Of a stretch of 64,000 nt of DNA, positions 9,440-21,880 are shown in pieces. Every line of letters starts with the position of its first letter. The stretch's first letter is position 1. The position numbers and the translations under genes are program-made. The notes beneath the pieces are model-generated. The model had not been told where the DNA came from. It did not search any database and was given only the letters and a program-made list of their open reading frames with translations. Source of the DNA: Cryobacterium sp. CG_9.6 (GTDB lineage: Bacteria; Actinomycetota; Actinomycetes; Actinomycetales; Microbacteriaceae); NCBI RefSeq assembly GCF_029893365.1, contig NZ_JARXUZ010000001.1:2976001-3040000 (forward strand), in the 5' to 3' direction.

Positions 9440-9838
9440 TTACCACACGTAGGCGAGAACTTCTCCGCCTACGCCCTTCTTCTCAGCCTGGCGGTCGGTG
9501 AGCAGACCGCTGGAGGTGGACAGGATGGCAACGCCGAGGCCGCCGAGAACCGTGGGGATCTCAGTCGACTTTGCGTACACGCGCAGCCCGGGCTTGGAAA
9601 CCCGCTTGATGCCCACGATGGAGCGCTCACGGTTCGGACCGAACTTAAGGTCGAGGGTGAGGGTCTGGCCAACGCGAGCGTCCGTTACGGTCCAGGCTGA
9701 AATGTAGCCCTGTGCCTTGAGGATGTCAGCGATGTGCGCTTTCAATTTGCTGTTCGGCATCGACACGGTGTCGTGGTACGCCGAGTTAGCGTTGCGCAGT
9801 CTGGTCAGCATGTCTGCGACCGGATCTGTCATTGTCAT
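9440..9838 (-). CDS. rpsH: 30S ribosomal protein S8
   Basis: A 132-residue 16S rRNA-binding protein: [19 protein letters not shown] at the N-terminus and [19 protein letters not shown] with GGEVLAYVW at the C-terminus. Upstream it is separated from rplE by 190 bp, where rpsN would normally lie. Confidence 0.97.
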   Translation of the reverse strand: MTMTDPVADMLTRLRNANSAYHDTVSMPNSKLKAHIADILKAQGYISAWTVTDARVGQTLTLDLKFGPNRERSIVGIKRVSKPGLRVYAKSTEIPTVLGGLGVAILSTSSGLLTDRQAEKKGVGGEVLAYVW

Positions 9839-9901
9839 TTGTGGTGCCTTTCTCGCCTGGTTTCGTTCACCCGTTACACGGATGACGACCTGTGGTGGTG
9901 A

Positions 9902-9927
9902 GGGGGCCGGTCGGATGACCGGCCCCC
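9902..9927. other. 11-bp GC-rich hairpin in the rplE-rpsH gap (site of missing rpsN)
   Basis: GGGGGCCGGTC (9902-9912) and GACCGGCCCCC (9917-9927) form a perfect stem with a 4-nt loop. It lies in the 190-bp spacer between rplE and rpsH. No S14-like reading frame is seen in the spacer. There is no T-tract on either side, so it is not a typical intrinsic terminator. Confidence 0.65.
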
Positions 9928-10028
9928 GAGGTGAAGTTATTACGCTGGACCTGAAGTCCTCAACAAGTTGAGATCCTTACTAAGCGCAAGCTCCCAACAC
10001 TAGTCGAATTTGACGACTGGTTTGTTGA

Positions 10029-10631
10029 CTACTTGGTTTCGGCCGTCTTGAACGGGAAGCCGAGCGCCTTGAGCAGCGCGCGACCCTCGTCGTTGTTCTG
10101 GGCGGTCGTCACAACAGTGATGTCCATTCCGCGAACACGGTCGATACGGTCCTGGTCGATCTCGTGGAACATAACCTGCTCCGTGAGACCGAACGTGTAG
10201 TTTCCCGCGCCATCGAACTGCTTGTCCGACAGGCCGCGGAAGTCGCGGATACGCGGAAGAGCGAGGCTCAGCAAGCGATCCAGGAACTCCCACATGCGGT
10301 CGCCACGAAGGGTGACGTGCGCGCCAATGGGCTGGCCCTCACGCAGTTTGAACTGCGCAATGGACTTGCGAGCCTTGGTGACCTGCGGCTTCTGGCCGGT
10401 GATCTTGGTGAGGTCAGAAACCGCACCATCCATCACCTTGCCGTCGCGAGCTGCTTCTCCGACACCCATGTTGACAACAATCTTTGTCAGCGTGGGGATG
10501 CGGTGAACGTTCGTGAATCCAAGGTCAGCGGAAAGCTGAGCGCGAATCTCGCTCGTGTACTTCTGCTTGAGCCGCGGCTGGATTTTGCCAGCCGGAGCCG
10601 CAGCTTCTGTTGCTACTGCGGAGTCAGTCAT
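10029..10631 (-). CDS. rplE: 50S ribosomal protein L5
   Basis: L5 binds 5S rRNA in the central protuberance. The 200-residue product has a 15-residue Ala-rich leader, then [33 protein letters not shown], and [20 protein letters not shown] at the C-terminus. The start overlaps the rplX stop by 1 base. It is followed by an unusually long gap before rpsH. Confidence 0.97.
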   Translation of the reverse strand: MTDSAVATEAAAPAGKIQPRLKQKYTSEIRAQLSADLGFTNVHRIPTLTKIVVNMGVGEAARDGKVMDGAVSDLTKITGQKPQVTKARKSIAQFKLREGQPIGAHVTLRGDRMWEFLDRLLSLALPRIRDFRGLSDKQFDGAGNYTFGLTEQVMFHEIDQDRIDRVRGMDITVVTTAQNNDEGRALLKALGFPFKTAETK

Positions 10632-10990
10632 TAGAGGTCCTTACCCGACTTCTTTGCGTAACGAATGCGGACAGTCTTAGCGACGCCGTTCTGCGTTACC
10701 TCTTCGGTGCGGAAGCCAACGCGTGTCGGCTTCTTGGTCTCCGGGTCAACGATCGCAACGTTGGACACGTGAATGGGTGCCTCGAACGTCTCGATGCCGC
10801 CGGTCTTGGTGCCGCGCTGGGTCTGGCCAACGCGAACGTGCTTGGTCACGAAGTTGATGCCCTCAACGAGGACACGGTTCTTCTCGACGTCAACAGAGAT
10901 GATCTTGCCCTGCTTGCCACGGTCTCCGCCGCGAGCCTGGCTACGGCCGGTGATGACCTGGACGAGGTCGCCCTTTTTGATTCTGGCCAT
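10631..10990 (-). CDS. rplX: 50S ribosomal protein L24
   Basis: A 119-residue assembly-initiator protein of the large subunit. The N-terminal KOW motif is visible as [20 protein letters not shown], followed by [20 protein letters not shown] and [15 protein letters not shown]. It lies 2 bp after rplN and 1 base into rplE. Confidence 0.97.
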   Translation of the reverse strand: MARIKKGDLVQVITGRSQARGGDRGKQGKIISVDVEKNRVLVEGINFVTKHVRVGQTQRGTKTGGIETFEAPIHVSNVAIVDPETKKPTRVGFRTEEVTQNGVAKTVRIRYAKKSGKDL

Positions 10991-10992
10991 GA

Positions 10993-11361
10993 TTAAATAA
11001 CCTCCGGTGCCAGTGAAATGATCTTCATGAACTTCTTGTCGCGAAGCTCGCGACCGACCGGTCCGAAGATTCGGGTGCCACGAGGGTCACCGTCAGCCTT
11101 CAAGATCACTGCAGCGTTCTCATCGAACTTGATGTAGGAGCCGTCTGGACGACGCGTCTCCTTCTTGGTGCGAACGATGACAGCTTTGACGATGTCACCC
11201 TTCTTGACGTTGCCGCCCGGGATGGCGTCCTTGACCGTGGCGACAATGACGTCGCCCAGTCCGGCGTAACGACGGCCGGAGCCTCCGAGAACGCGGATGG
11301 TCAGGAGTTCCTTGGCACCGGTGTTGTCGGCAACCTTGACGCGTGATTCTTGCTGAAGCAT
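10993..11361 (-). CDS. rplN: 50S ribosomal protein L14
   Basis: A 122-residue protein of standard length, starting [19 protein letters not shown] with [20 protein letters not shown] and [14 protein letters not shown] segments (here [17 protein letters not shown]). It forms bridges with 16S rRNA. It is 35 bp downstream of rpsQ, within the S10-spc transcription block. Confidence 0.97.
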   Translation of the reverse strand: MLQQESRVKVADNTGAKELLTIRVLGGSGRRYAGLGDVIVATVKDAIPGGNVKKGDIVKAVIVRTKKETRRPDGSYIKFDENAAVILKADGDPRGTRIFGPVGRELRDKKFMKIISLAPEVI

Positions 11362-11396
11362 TTTGTTACTCCTCTGTAGTCAAGTAAGCGCGAGGC

Positions 11397-11696
11397 TTAC
11401 TTGGCCTTCTCAAGAATCTCGACCAGGCGCCAGCGCTTGGAGGCGCTCAGCGGACGGGTCTCACTGATCAGGACCAGGTCACCGATGCCGGCGGTGTTCG
11501 CCTCATCGTGAGCCTTCAGCTTGGACGTACGGCGGATGACCTTGCCGTACAGCGGGTGCTTCACGCGGTCTTCGACCACGACAATGATGGTTTTATTCAT
11601 CTTGTCGCTGGTCACGTAGCCACGCAGCGTCTTGCGGTAACCGCGAACGAGAGCTTCAGTCTCGGCTGCGACGACCTTATCGTCAGTCTTCGCCAT
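11397..11696 (-). CDS. rpsQ: 30S ribosomal protein S17
   Basis: A 99-residue primary 16S rRNA binder. The OB-fold core reads [41 protein letters not shown] and [21 protein letters not shown] short acidic leader of about 20 residues precedes it. It is 2 bp from rpmC. Confidence 0.97.
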   Translation of the reverse strand: MAKTDDKVVAAETEALVRGYRKTLRGYVTSDKMNKTIIVVVEDRVKHPLYGKVIRRTSKLKAHDEANTAGIGDLVLISETRPLSASKRWRLVEILEKAK

Positions 11697-11698
11697 GA

Positions 11699-12043
11699 CT
11701 AGGCCTCCTTCGTGTCGACGGTCTCGGCGGCGGCGTCGTCGGTGGACTCCACTGCTGCCTTGGCCTTCTTGGTCTTCTTCTCAGCCTTTTCAGCCTTGGC
11801 CGGAGCCTCGACTGCAACGGGAGTGGCACGAATGCCCAGCTCACGTTCGCGGAGAACGGTGTAGATGCGAGCGATGTCGCGCTTCACGGCGCGCAGGCGG
11901 CCGTGGCTTTCGAGCTGGCCGGTGGCCGACTGGAAGCGCAGGTTGAACAGCTCTTCCTTGGCCTTCTTCAGCTCTTCGAACAGTCGCTCATTTTCAAAAG
12001 TATCGAGCTCGACTGGGGCGAGCTCCTTGGTGCCGATCGCCAT
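11699..12043 (-). CDS. rpmC: 50S ribosomal protein L29 with long charged C-terminal tail
   Basis: L29 lies near the peptide exit and helps dock SRP and trigger factor. The two-helix L29 core occupies residues 1-72 ([40 protein letters not shown]). It is followed by about 40 residues rich in Ala, Lys and Glu ([16 protein letters not shown]). Ordinary L29 is about 65 residues. It overlaps rplP by 1 base. Confidence 0.95.
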   Translation of the reverse strand: MAIGTKELAPVELDTFENERLFEELKKAKEELFNLRFQSATGQLESHGRLRAVKRDIARIYTVLRERELGIRATPVAVEAPAKAEKAEKKTKKAKAAVESTDDAAAETVDTKEA

Positions 12044-12462
12044 TATGCGTCGCCCTCCTCGCGCTTGATGATGCGTGCCTTGAGGGGCAGCTTGTGAATA
12101 GCGCGGGTCAGTGCCTCGCGAGCAACGGCGTCAGTGACACCGCTCAGCTCGAAAAGAACGCGACCCGGCTTGACGTTGGCAACCCACCACTCGACAGAAC
12201 CCTTACCGGAACCCATGCGGGTTTCGGCCGGCTTCTTCGTAAGCGGACGGTCAGGGTAGATGTTGATCCACACCTTTCCGCCACGCTTGATGTGACGCGT
12301 CATGGCGATACGAGCGGACTCGATCTGACGGTTGGTCACATAAGCGGGGGTCATCGCCTGGATACCGTACTCACCGAACGACACCGTGGTGCCACCGGTT
12401 GCGTGGCCGGTACGGCCGGGGTGGTGCTGCTTGCGGTGCTTGACTCTACGTGGAATCAACAT
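12043..12462 (-). CDS. rplP: 50S ribosomal protein L16
   Basis: A 139-residue protein at the A-site side of the large subunit. It starts [20 protein letters not shown], with [29 protein letters not shown] split over the central region and ending [12 protein letters not shown]. Length is standard. It is 2 bp after rpsC. Confidence 0.97.
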   Translation of the reverse strand: MLIPRRVKHRKQHHPGRTGHATGGTTVSFGEYGIQAMTPAYVTNRQIESARIAMTRHIKRGGKVWINIYPDRPLTKKPAETRMGSGKGSVEWWVANVKPGRVLFELSGVTDAVAREALTRAIHKLPLKARIIKREEGDA

Positions 12463-12464
12463 GG

Positions 12465-13241
12465 TTATGCCTCAACTCCTGCTGCGGCCGGAGCCGCTGC
12501 CGCTGCCGCCGGCGCCTCAGCGCGAGGAGCACGACGTGGTCGGTCGTCACGACGCTCGGGGCGGGACGACTTAGCGTTGGCCTGCTCGCGAGCGAGTTCC
12601 TTGTTGGTGATGTCGCCCTTGTAGATCCAGACCTTCACGCCGATACGGCCGAAGGTGGTCTTGGCCTCGTAGAAGCCATAGTCGATGTTCGCGCGAAGCG
12701 TGTGCAGAGGCACACGTCCTTCGCGGTAGAACTCCGAACGGCTCATCTCAGCGCCACCGAGACGACCGGAAACCTGGATGCGAACACCCTTGGCTCCGGC
12801 GCGCTGGGCACCCTGCAGGCCCTTACGCATCGCGCGGCGGAAAGCCACACGAGCGGAGAGCTGCTCGGCAATGCCCTGAGCAACAAGCTGTGCATCCTGC
12901 TCGGGGTTCTTGACCTCGAGGATGTTCAGCTGGATCTGCTTGGCGGTGAGCTTTTCGAGGTCAGAGCGGATGCGCTCGGCTTCGGCGCCGCGACGACCAA
13001 TCACGATGCCCGGACGGGCGGTGTGAATGTCAACACGGACACGATCGCGAGTGCGCTCGATCTCAATGCGAGAAACGCCGGCACGGTCGAGGCTGGTGCT
13101 CAACAGGCTGCGGATCTTGACGTCTTCAGCGACGAAGTCGCTGTAACGCTGGCCCGGCTTCGTGCTGTCGGAGAACCAACGCGACACGTGGTCGGTGGTG
13201 ATTCCCAGACGGAAGCCATAGGGATTTACTTTCTGACCCAT
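12465..13241 (-). CDS. rpsC: 30S ribosomal protein S3 with extended C-terminus
   Basis: S3 lies at the mRNA entry tunnel. The 258-residue product has [14 protein letters not shown], the KH domain with [15 protein letters not shown], and the S3 C-domain with [20 protein letters not shown] and [13 protein letters not shown]. The last 45 residues are a basic then Ala/Pro-rich tail. It overlaps rplV by 1 base. Confidence 0.97.
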   Translation of the reverse strand: MGQKVNPYGFRLGITTDHVSRWFSDSTKPGQRYSDFVAEDVKIRSLLSTSLDRAGVSRIEIERTRDRVRVDIHTARPGIVIGRRGAEAERIRSDLEKLTAKQIQLNILEVKNPEQDAQLVAQGIAEQLSARVAFRRAMRKGLQGAQRAGAKGVRIQVSGRLGGAEMSRSEFYREGRVPLHTLRANIDYGFYEAKTTFGRIGVKVWIYKGDITNKELAREQANAKSSRPERRDDRPRRAPRAEAPAAAAAAPAAAGVEA

Positions 13242-13606
13242 TACTTCGTACCCTCCTCAGGAGTGGTGAGCACAACCGTGATGTGGCTGGTGCGCTTCTT
13301 GATTTCGAAAGCGCGACCCTGTGCACGAGCCTGGAAGCGCTTGAGGGTCGTACCCTCGTCAACGAATGCCCGGCTGATGAACAGGTCCTGCTCGTCCAGA
13401 TACGTGTTCGCAGCATCTGCCTTGACCCGGGCGTTGGCGATGGCCGAGGCCACCAGCTTGTATACCGGATCGGACGCACCCTGGGGTGCGAACTTCAGAA
13501 TGCCCAGCGCTTCGTGCGCCTGCTTGCCGCGAATCAAGTTGACAACGCGACGAGCCTTCTGGGGGGTAACGCGGATGTGACGCACGCGTGCGATCGACTC
13601 CACCAT
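13241..13606 (-). CDS. rplV: 50S ribosomal protein L22
   Basis: A 121-residue protein lining the exit tunnel: [20 protein letters not shown] at the N-terminus and the tunnel hairpin region [20 protein letters not shown] at the C-terminus. No insertion or deletion of the macrolide-resistance type is evident. It is 26 bp after rpsS. Confidence 0.97.
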   Translation of the reverse strand: MVESIARVRHIRVTPQKARRVVNLIRGKQAHEALGILKFAPQGASDPVYKLVASAIANARVKADAANTYLDEQDLFISRAFVDEGTTLKRFQARAQGRAFEIKKRTSHITVVLTTPEEGTK

Positions 13607-13632
13607 TTCTTCTCCTCCTTCACGTCACCGCG

Positions 13633-13914
13633 CTAGCGGCGACGGCCCTTCTTGTCGTCCTTCACGTGTCCACGGAAGGTGCGCGTGGGGGCGAACTCAC
13701 CGAGTTTGTGCCCAACCATGCTCTCGGTGACGAACACCGGGATGTGCTTGCGACCGTCGTGCACTGCGATGGTGTGTCCGAGCATGTCGGGGATAATCAT
13801 CGAGCGGCGCGACCAGGTCTTGATTACGTTCTTGCTCTTGGCCTCGTTCGCCGTGACAACCTTGCGGAGCAGGTGGTCGTCAACGAATGGGCCTTTCTTA
13901 AGACTGCGTGGCAT
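13633..13914 (-). CDS. rpsS: 30S ribosomal protein S19
   Basis: A 93-residue small-subunit head protein: [39 protein letters not shown] and [16 protein letters not shown] are canonical. It lies 9 bp after rplB and 26 bp before rplV. Confidence 0.98.
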   Translation of the reverse strand: MPRSLKKGPFVDDHLLRKVVTANEAKSKNVIKTWSRRSMIIPDMLGHTIAVHDGRKHIPVFVTESMVGHKLGEFAPTRTFRGHVKDDKKGRRR

Positions 13915-13923
13915 CGTCTACTC

Positions 13924-14763
13924 CTACTTACGCTTCTTGCCGACGGTGCGGCGACGAACGATGAGCTTGTCGCTTTCCTTGTTCGGGTGGCGGGTGCGCC
14001 CTTCCTTCTGGCCCCACGGGGTGACCGGGTGACGTCCACCGGACGTCTTACCCTCTCCACCACCGTGCGGGTGGTCGACCGGGTTCATGGCTACACCACG
14101 AACTGTCGGGCGAACACCTTTCCAGCGCATACGGCCGGCCTTGCCCCAGTTGATGTTCGACTGCTCGGCGTTGCCGACCTCGCCGATCGTTGCGCGGCAG
14201 CGTGCGTCGACGTTACGGATTTCTCCGGACGGCAGACGAAGCTGGGCGTAAACACCCTCCTTCGCGACGAGACGAACCGACGAACCAGCGGAGCGGGCCA
14301 TCTTGGCGCCACCACCCGGACGCAGCTCGATCGCGTGAATGATGGTACCGGTGGGGATGTTCTTCAACGGCAGGTTGTTACCGGGCTTGATGTCAGCCCC
14401 GGCTCCCGACTCGATGATGTCGCCCTGGCTGAGCTTGTTCGGCGCGATGATGTAACGCTTCGTGCCGTCAACGAAGTGCAACAGCGCAATGCGCGCCGTG
14501 CGGTTCGGGTCGTACTCGATTTCGGCAACGCGAGCGTTGACGCCATCCTTGTCGTTGCGCTTGAAGTCGATCACACGGTACTGGCGCTTGTGGCCACCAC
14601 CAATGTGACGCGTCGTGATGCGCCCCTGGTTGTTACGTCCACCGGTCTTGGAGAGCGGCCGCAGAAGCGACTTCTCCGGGGTGGAGCGAGTGATTTCCGC
14701 GAAGTCGGCAACGGATGAACCGCGACGACCCGGGGTCGTGGGCTTGTACTTACGAATAGCCAT
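13924..14763 (-). CDS. rplB: 50S ribosomal protein L2
   Basis: A 279-residue protein required for subunit association and peptidyl transferase assembly. Visible are [40 protein letters not shown], and the C-terminal [20 protein letters not shown] with the conserved histidine. It is 24 bp after rplW. Confidence 0.98.
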   Translation of the reverse strand: MAIRKYKPTTPGRRGSSVADFAEITRSTPEKSLLRPLSKTGGRNNQGRITTRHIGGGHKRQYRVIDFKRNDKDGVNARVAEIEYDPNRTARIALLHFVDGTKRYIIAPNKLSQGDIIESGAGADIKPGNNLPLKNIPTGTIIHAIELRPGGGAKMARSAGSSVRLVAKEGVYAQLRLPSGEIRNVDARCRATIGEVGNAEQSNINWGKAGRMRWKGVRPTVRGVAMNPVDHPHGGGEGKTSGGRHPVTPWGQKEGRTRHPNKESDKLIVRRRTVGKKRK

Positions 14764-14787
14764 TTCTGTTCCTCTTGTCCGCGCCGC

Positions 14788-15090
14788 TTAGCCGACGGCC
14801 GTGAAGATGTCGATGGAGCCGGACTTGAGCGTGACAATGGCACGCTTGGTGTCCTTGCGCTTGCCCATTCCGAACTTGGTGCGACGGGTCTTGCCCACGC
14901 GGTTCAGGGTGTTGATCGAAGCGACCTCTACCTTGAAGATGGACTCGATCGCGAGCTTGATCTCCGTCTTGTTCGAACGGGGATCAACGATGAAGGTGTA
15001 CTTACCCTCGTCGATCAGGCCGTAGCTCTTCTCAGAGACGACCGGAGCGATGATGATGTCGCGGGGGTCCTTGTTAATCGCGGTAGCCAT
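14788..15090 (-). CDS. rplW: 50S ribosomal protein L23
   Basis: A 100-residue docking site for trigger factor and SRP at the exit tunnel. It contains [40 protein letters not shown] and [19 protein letters not shown]. Its start overlaps the rplD stop by one base. Confidence 0.97.
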   Translation of the reverse strand: MATAINKDPRDIIIAPVVSEKSYGLIDEGKYTFIVDPRSNKTEIKLAIESIFKVEVASINTLNRVGKTRRTKFGMGKRKDTKRAIVTLKSGSIDIFTAVG

Positions 15091-15740
15091 TATGCGGACA
15101 CCTCTTCCTTCTTGGTCTTGCTCGCCACGAACGCGTCGAAGGCGCCCTTGGTGAAGACGATGTCGTCGCTGACGAGAACGTCATAGGCGTTGAGCTGGTC
15201 CCACGAGAGGATGTGAACCGTCGGGAGGTTGCGAATGCTTCGCAGCGTCATCTCGTCGGTGCGCTCGAGAACAACAAGAACGTGCTTGGTGCTGGCGATC
15301 TGCGTGAGCAGGGCCTGAGCGGTCTTGGTGTGGGGAGTCTCGCCCGTGAAGAGCGACTCAACGATGTGCAGGCGGCCGCCACGTGCGCGGTCGGACAGTG
15401 CACCCTTGAGGGCTGCGGCGATCATCTTTTTCGGGGTGCGCTGGTCGTAGCTGCGAGGCGTCGGTCCGTGGACGATGCCACCACCGGTCATCTGAGGAGC
15501 ACGGATCGAGCCCTGACGAGCGCGACCGGTTCCTTTCTGCTTGAACGGCTTGCGACCAGCACCGGAAACTTCTCCACGGCGCTTGACCTTGGAGGTTCCC
15601 TGACGTGCGGCAGCGAGCTGCGCAACAACGACCTGGTGGATGAGCGGAATGTTGGCCGCGACGTCAAAGAGTTCGGCGGGCAGCTCAGCAGAGCCGGCCT
15701 TCGCGCCCTTGGCGTCGAGGATGTCGAGTGCAGTAGTCAT
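15090..15740 (-). CDS. rplD: 50S ribosomal protein L4
   Basis: A 216-residue tunnel-constriction protein. It has [20 protein letters not shown], the loop segment [20 protein letters not shown] and [20 protein letters not shown], then a C-terminal globular domain with [10 protein letters not shown]. In proteobacteria L4 regulates the S10 operon; whether it does so here cannot be seen. It lies 5 bp after rplC. Confidence 0.97.
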   Translation of the reverse strand: MTTALDILDAKGAKAGSAELPAELFDVAANIPLIHQVVVAQLAAARQGTSKVKRRGEVSGAGRKPFKQKGTGRARQGSIRAPQMTGGGIVHGPTPRSYDQRTPKKMIAAALKGALSDRARGGRLHIVESLFTGETPHTKTAQALLTQIASTKHVLVVLERTDEMTLRSIRNLPTVHILSWDQLNAYDVLVSDDIVFTKGAFDAFVASKTKKEEVSA

Positions 15741-15745
15741 ATTAA

Positions 15746-16405
15746 CTAAGCTCCCTTCACTGCGTTGCGGACGAATACGAGTCGGCCACGAGCACCGGGA
15801 ACGGCGCCCTTGACGAGCATGACGCCCTTGTCGGCGTCAACCGAGTACACCTTGAGGTTCAGCACGGTAACGCGTTCGCCACCCATACGACCGGCCATGC
15901 GCATGCCCTTGAAGACACGGCTGGGGGTCGACGAAGCACCGATGGAACCGGGCTTACGGTGGTTGCGGTGCGAACCGTGAGAGGAGGAGACACCCTTGAA
16001 GTTGTGACGCTTCATAACACCGGCGAAACCCTTACCCTTGCTGGTGCCCATGACATCAACCTTGGTACCGGCAGCGAACACACCGTCAACGGTGAGCTCC
16101 TGTCCCAGGGAGTAGTCAGCGGCATCCGCGGTGCGGAGCTCGGTGATGTGACGGCGAGGCGTGACGCCAGCCTTGTCAAAGTGACCGGCAAGGGGCTTAT
16201 TGACCTTGCGCGGGTCGATGGCACCGGCGGCGATCTGAACGCCGTTGTAGCCGTCGACGGCCTTGGTGCGAATCTGCGTGACAACGTTCGGCGCGATCTC
16301 GATGACGGTCACGGGAACAAGCTTGTTGTTCTCGTCCCACACCTGGGTCATGCCGAGCTTCTTGCCGAGGAGACCCTTGGTGGTCTTGGTATCGGAGTAA
16401 GACAT
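15746..16405 (-). CDS. rplC: 50S ribosomal protein L3
   Basis: A 219-residue early-assembly protein near the peptidyl transferase centre. It starts with [17 protein letters not shown] and has the conserved loop [16 protein letters not shown], then [20 protein letters not shown]. It lies 8 bp after rpsJ. Confidence 0.98.
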   Translation of the reverse strand: MSYSDTKTTKGLLGKKLGMTQVWDENNKLVPVTVIEIAPNVVTQIRTKAVDGYNGVQIAAGAIDPRKVNKPLAGHFDKAGVTPRRHITELRTADAADYSLGQELTVDGVFAAGTKVDVMGTSKGKGFAGVMKRHNFKGVSSSHGSHRNHRKPGSIGASSTPSRVFKGMRMAGRMGGERVTVLNLKVYSVDADKGVMLVKGAVPGARGRLVFVRNAVKGA

Positions 16406-16413
16406 CGCGGGCC

Positions 16414-16722
16414 CTAGAGCTTGATCTCGATGTTGACGTCGGCCGGAAGGTCGAGGCGCATAAGCGAGTCAACGGCCTTCGGAGTCGGGTCAATGATGTC
16501 GATCAGACGCTTGTGGGTGCGCATTTCAAAGTGCTCCCGGCTGTCCTTGTACTTGTGCGGAGAACGGATAACACACACCACGTTCTTCTCGGTCGGAAGC
16601 GGCACCGGGCCGACGACCGTAGCGCCCGCACGGGTCACTGTGTCGACGATCTTGCGCGCCGAAATGTCGATGACCTCGTGGTCATACGACTTAAGTCGAA
16701 TGCGGATCTTCTGTCCCGCCAT
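16414..16722 (-). CDS. rpsJ: 30S ribosomal protein S10
   Basis: A 102-residue protein, also the NusE transcription factor. [39 protein letters not shown] and [15 protein letters not shown] are canonical. It is the first gene of the S10 operon and is preceded by a gene-free leader of more than 400 bp. Confidence 0.98.
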   Translation of the reverse strand: MAGQKIRIRLKSYDHEVIDISARKIVDTVTRAGATVVGPVPLPTEKNVVCVIRSPHKYKDSREHFEMRTHKRLIDIIDPTPKAVDSLMRLDLPADVNIEIKL

Positions 16723-17146
16723 GTCGAACTCTCTCTCTGTTGAGGCGTCTTACATACAACTGCAGGATGTGCAGAGGTTGCATTGGACGCCGTAGTAGCA
16801 CTGCTGCTGATCGCACCACTGTTCATATGTCAATTTCGACCCACGCCAATAAATTGACCCGAGCCGATCACCGCCGACTCCCAGAGCAGAACCTGGGGAA
16901 CGGCATGAAAATCACACCGCTCAGAACGTTGATTTAGGCTGCGTTCTGCTACCCACGGCCTAACCTGAGCCCCCATCTCCCGGTGAAGGGAACGAGACGC
17001 GGCTATGCACTGCCTGGTAGTGATTCCGGGCCGCGCGGACGCGACGCCCGAAAATACTGAACTAGATGATTCTGCCACATACCGGGGCCGCATGCAACCC
17101 GCGCGTGTCGGAATCGGTAGATCGCGCCCTTTCCTATGTCCAGGCA
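16723..17146 (-). promoter_or_regulatory. Gene-free leader and promoter region of the S10 operon
   Basis: No supported gene lies between rpsJ and the tuf terminator. On the leftward strand a perfect -35 hexamer TTGACA occurs at 16834-16829, but no convincing -10 follows at 16-18 bp. A GCAGAACG/CGTTCTGA-type inverted repeat near 16920-16945 could form a leader hairpin. The length suggests a structured 5' UTR, but I cannot assign a known r-protein leader motif. Confidence 0.4.
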
Positions 17147-17184
17147 CAAAAAAGGGCCACATCCCGAAGGATGCGGCCCTTTTC
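17147..17184 (-). terminator. Intrinsic terminator of tuf
   Basis: The stem GGGCCACATCC (17154-17164) / GGATGCGGCCC (17169-17179) has a 4-nt loop that reads TTCG on the transcribed strand. It is followed, in the tuf direction, by a run of seven T (A-run 17147-17153 on the given strand). Confidence 0.9.
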
Positions 17185-17227
17185 TTACTTCACACTGGCT
17201 CGACGAGCGAGCCGGCAGAAAGGGGTG

Positions 17228-18421
17228 TTACTTGAGGATCTTCGTCACGGTTCCGGCGCCGACGGTGCGGCCACCTTCACGGATAGCGAAGCCGAGGCCC
17301 TCTTCCATGGCGATCGGCTGAATCAGCGCGACGTTCATGTCGGTGGTGTCGCCAGGCATGACCATCTCGGTGCCCTCAGGCAACGTGATGACGCCGGTGA
17401 CGTCGGTGGTGCGGAAGTAGAACTGCGGGCGGTAGTTCGCGTAGAACGGGTTGTGACGTCCACCCTCGTTCTTGCTGAGGATGTACGCGGTGCCCTCGAA
17501 GTCGGTGTGCGGCGTAACCGAACCCGGCTTGACGACAACCTGGCCGCGCTCAACGTCTTCGCGCTTCGTGCCACGAAGAAGAAGTCCACAGTTCTCGCCG
17601 GCCCAAGCCTCGTCGAGCTGCTTGTGGAACATCTCGACACCAGTAACCGTGGTCTTCTGCGTGGCACGGATGCCAACGATCTCGACCTCGGAGTTGATCT
17701 TGAGCGTTCCACGCTCGGCGCGGCCCGTAACAACGGTTCCACGGCCGGTGATCGTGAAGACGTCCTCGATCGGCATCAAGAACGGCTTGTCCTTGTCGCG
17801 GATGGGGTCGGGGATGAAGTCATCAACGGCCTGCATCAGCGTGAGGATGTTCTCGGTCCACTTCTCGTCGCCCTCGAGCGCCTTGAGTGCGGACACAGCA
17901 ACAACGGGAGCGTTGTCGCCATCGAAGCCCTGGCTGGAAAGCAACTCGCGAACTTCGAGCTCAACGAGCTCCATGATCTCTTCGTCGTCAACCATGTCGG
18001 CCTTGTTCAGCGCGACGAGCAGGGTGGGGACGCCAACCTGCTTGGCGAGCAGAACGTGCTCACGGGTCTGAGCCATCGGGCCGTCAGTAGCGGCAACCAC
18101 GAGGATTGCGCCGTCCATCTGAGCAGCACCGGTGATCATGTTCTTGATGTAGTCAGCGTGGCCCGGAGCATCGACGTGCGCGTAGTGGCGTTTGTCGGTC
18201 TCGTACTCAACATGCGAGATGTTGATCGTGATGCCGCGCTGGCGTTCCTCGGGAGCCGAGTCAATCGACGCGAAGTCGCGCTGAACGTTGATCTTGGACG
18301 GGAACTTATCGGCAAGAACCTTGGAGATCGCTGCAGTCAGCGTGGTCTTTCCGTGGTCAACGTGACCGATCGTTCCGATGTTTACGTGCGGCTTTGTCCG
18401 CTCGAACTTGGCCTTGGCCAC
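17228..18421 (-). CDS. tuf: Elongation factor Tu
   Basis: A 397-residue GTPase delivering aminoacyl-tRNA to the ribosome. It shows GHVDHGKT (P-loop), the RGITI switch I segment, DAPGHADY (G3) and NKADM (G4), then domains II and III. It starts with GTG at 18421, preceded by GAGGAGG 7 bases upstream. It is 135 bp after fusA, and that gap contains two mutually exclusive hairpins. It is followed by a strong terminator, so it closes the str transcription unit. Confidence 0.98.
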   Translation of the reverse strand: MAKAKFERTKPHVNIGTIGHVDHGKTTLTAAISKVLADKFPSKINVQRDFASIDSAPEERQRGITINISHVEYETDKRHYAHVDAPGHADYIKNMITGAAQMDGAILVVAATDGPMAQTREHVLLAKQVGVPTLLVALNKADMVDDEEIMELVELEVRELLSSQGFDGDNAPVVAVSALKALEGDEKWTENILTLMQAVDDFIPDPIRDKDKPFLMPIEDVFTITGRGTVVTGRAERGTLKINSEVEIVGIRATQKTTVTGVEMFHKQLDEAWAGENCGLLLRGTKREDVERGQVVVKPGSVTPHTDFEGTAYILSKNEGGRHNPFYANYRPQFYFRTTDVTGVITLPEGTEMVMPGDTTDMNVALIQPIAMEEGLGFAIREGGRTVGAGTVTKILK

Positions 18422-18508
18422 TGTGGGTCCTCCTCAGGACTCGCGTGCAAATACTCGACTGTTTTTGTGAACAATCGGAGGATGCGCTGGATGTGTCTAC
18501 TTATGTTA

Positions 18509-18549
18509 CTCGGGCCAGGTGGCCTAAGCGATTCGGCCCGAGGGCCACC
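18509..18549 (-). promoter_or_regulatory. Interleaved alternative hairpins between fusA and tuf
   Basis: Four arms occur in the order a-b-a'-b': CTCGGGCC (18509-18516), GGTGGCC (18518-18524), GGCCCGAG (18535-18542), GGCCACC (18543-18549). Pairs a/a' and b/b' are each perfect but cannot form together as simple hairpins. This layout suits a switch or attenuator controlling read-through into tuf. The function is inferred only. Confidence 0.45.
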
Positions 18550-18556
18550 GTAAAGG

Positions 18557-20671
<2,115 letters not shown>

Positions 20672-20718
20672 AGGGGTCCTCCGGAAGGGTAGGGGTGGAA
20701 AGAGTGGAACAAAGCCCT

Positions 20719-20768
20719 CGTCGGTTGATCGTGTCGAGACCAGAAGGTGTCGACACGATCAACCAACG
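20719..20768. other. 19-bp stem-loop between rpsG and fusA
   Basis: Arms 20719-20737 and 20750-20768 are complementary at 18 of 19 positions (15 contiguous, core TGATCGTGTCGA) around a 12-nt loop. No T-tract follows in the leftward direction. It resembles a REP-like element or mRNA processing site between rpsG and fusA. Confidence 0.6.
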
Positions 20769-20775
20769 AAGATGA

Positions 20776-21246
20776 CTACCAGCGGTAGTGAGCGAAGGCC
20801 TTGTTCGCCTCGGCCATTTTGTGAGTGTCTTCACGACGCTTCACAGCGGCACCCAGGCCGTTGCTCGCGTCGAGAATCTCGTTCGTGAGACGCTCGGTCA
20901 TGGTCTTCTCGCGACGCGCCTTGGCGTAGCTGGTCAACCAACGAAGCGCCAGGGTGTTGGCGCGGTGCGGCTTCACTTCAACGGGCACCTGGTACGTGGA
21001 GCCACCAACGCGGCGCGAACGCACCTCGAGGGTCGGGCGCACGTTGTCGAGTGCCTTCTTCAGCGTGACAACGGCATCCAGCTCGTTCTTGGCGGAAACG
21101 CCGGCGAGTGCGTCGTAAACGATGCGCTCGGCAAGACCCTTCTTGCCGTCGAGAAGAATCTTGTTGACCAGCTGGCTGACGATGGGGGCACCGTAAACCG
21201 GATCTGCTACTACGGGGCGCTTAGGAGCGGGACCTTTACGAGGCAT
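20776..21246 (-). CDS. rpsG: 30S ribosomal protein S7
   Basis: A 156-residue head-organising protein of the small subunit. It starts [19 protein letters not shown] and contains [20 protein letters not shown] and [18 protein letters not shown]; the C-terminus [15 protein letters not shown] is typical. It overlaps rpsL by 1 base. Confidence 0.98.
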   Translation of the reverse strand: MPRKGPAPKRPVVADPVYGAPIVSQLVNKILLDGKKGLAERIVYDALAGVSAKNELDAVVTLKKALDNVRPTLEVRSRRVGGSTYQVPVEVKPHRANTLALRWLTSYAKARREKTMTERLTNEILDASNGLGAAVKRREDTHKMAEANKAFAHYRW

Positions 21247-21620
21247 TACTTCTTCTCCATCTTTGCGCCGTAGCGGCTACGAGCCTGCTTGCGGTTCTTG
21301 ACGGCCTGGGTGTCCAGTGCGCCGCGAATGATCTTGTAACGCACACCGGGAAGGTCCTTAACACGACCTCCGCGCACGAGCACCATCGAGTGCTCCTGCA
21401 GGTTGTGGCCCTCGCCGGGAATGTAGGCGGTGACCTCGGTGCCGTTGGACAGCTTGACACGGGCGACCTTACGCAGAGCCGAGTTCGGCTTCTTCGGGGT
21501 GGTCGTGTAGACGCGGGTGCAAACGCCGCGCTGCTGGGGGTTGGACTTCAGGGCGGGAGCCTTGGTCTTGGTGACCTTGGGGCTACGGCCCTTTCTGACC
21601 AACTGCTGAATGGTGGGCAC
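21246..21620 (-). CDS. rpsL: 30S ribosomal protein S12
   Basis: A 124-residue decoding-centre protein. It shows [40 protein letters not shown] and [20 protein letters not shown] with conserved Lys (TPKKPNS) and Pro ([11 protein letters not shown]), i.e. no common streptomycin-resistance substitution. It starts with GTG at 21620, with AAGGAG 6 bases upstream. Confidence 0.98.
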   Translation of the reverse strand: MPTIQQLVRKGRSPKVTKTKAPALKSNPQQRGVCTRVYTTTPKKPNSALRKVARVKLSNGTEVTAYIPGEGHNLQEHSMVLVRGGRVKDLPGVRYKIIRGALDTQAVKNRKQARSRYGAKMEKK

Positions 21621-21880
21621 TAATTACTCCTTGTTATTGCTGCACGGTGACAGCGTTGTGATGGTTAGCATTCGACGTGCCGTCTCCGGAACATCGAGTT
21701 CATCTGGACCCGTCGCGCCACACAGATTTTCATCTGAACAGTTCGCTGGGTATGCCGTGGGGGCTGCTCGGTGAGCAAACCCTGCAGTGTGGCTGCCGCG
21801 ACTGTCTACATGTCTTCATTACTCACGTTCGCAGTAAATCGAGGCACACTTCAGGCGCACGACAAAGCGCACACCTTGCA

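Noticed and set aside
12450..13580. Long forward frame opposite rpsC and rplV
   Set aside because: It lies wholly across canonical ribosomal genes on the other strand and is a codon-bias shadow.
16723..17227. Small forward and reverse frames of 60-110 codons before rpsJ
   Set aside because: No SD, no motif, and mutually overlapping; the region is better read as the S10 leader plus the tuf terminator.
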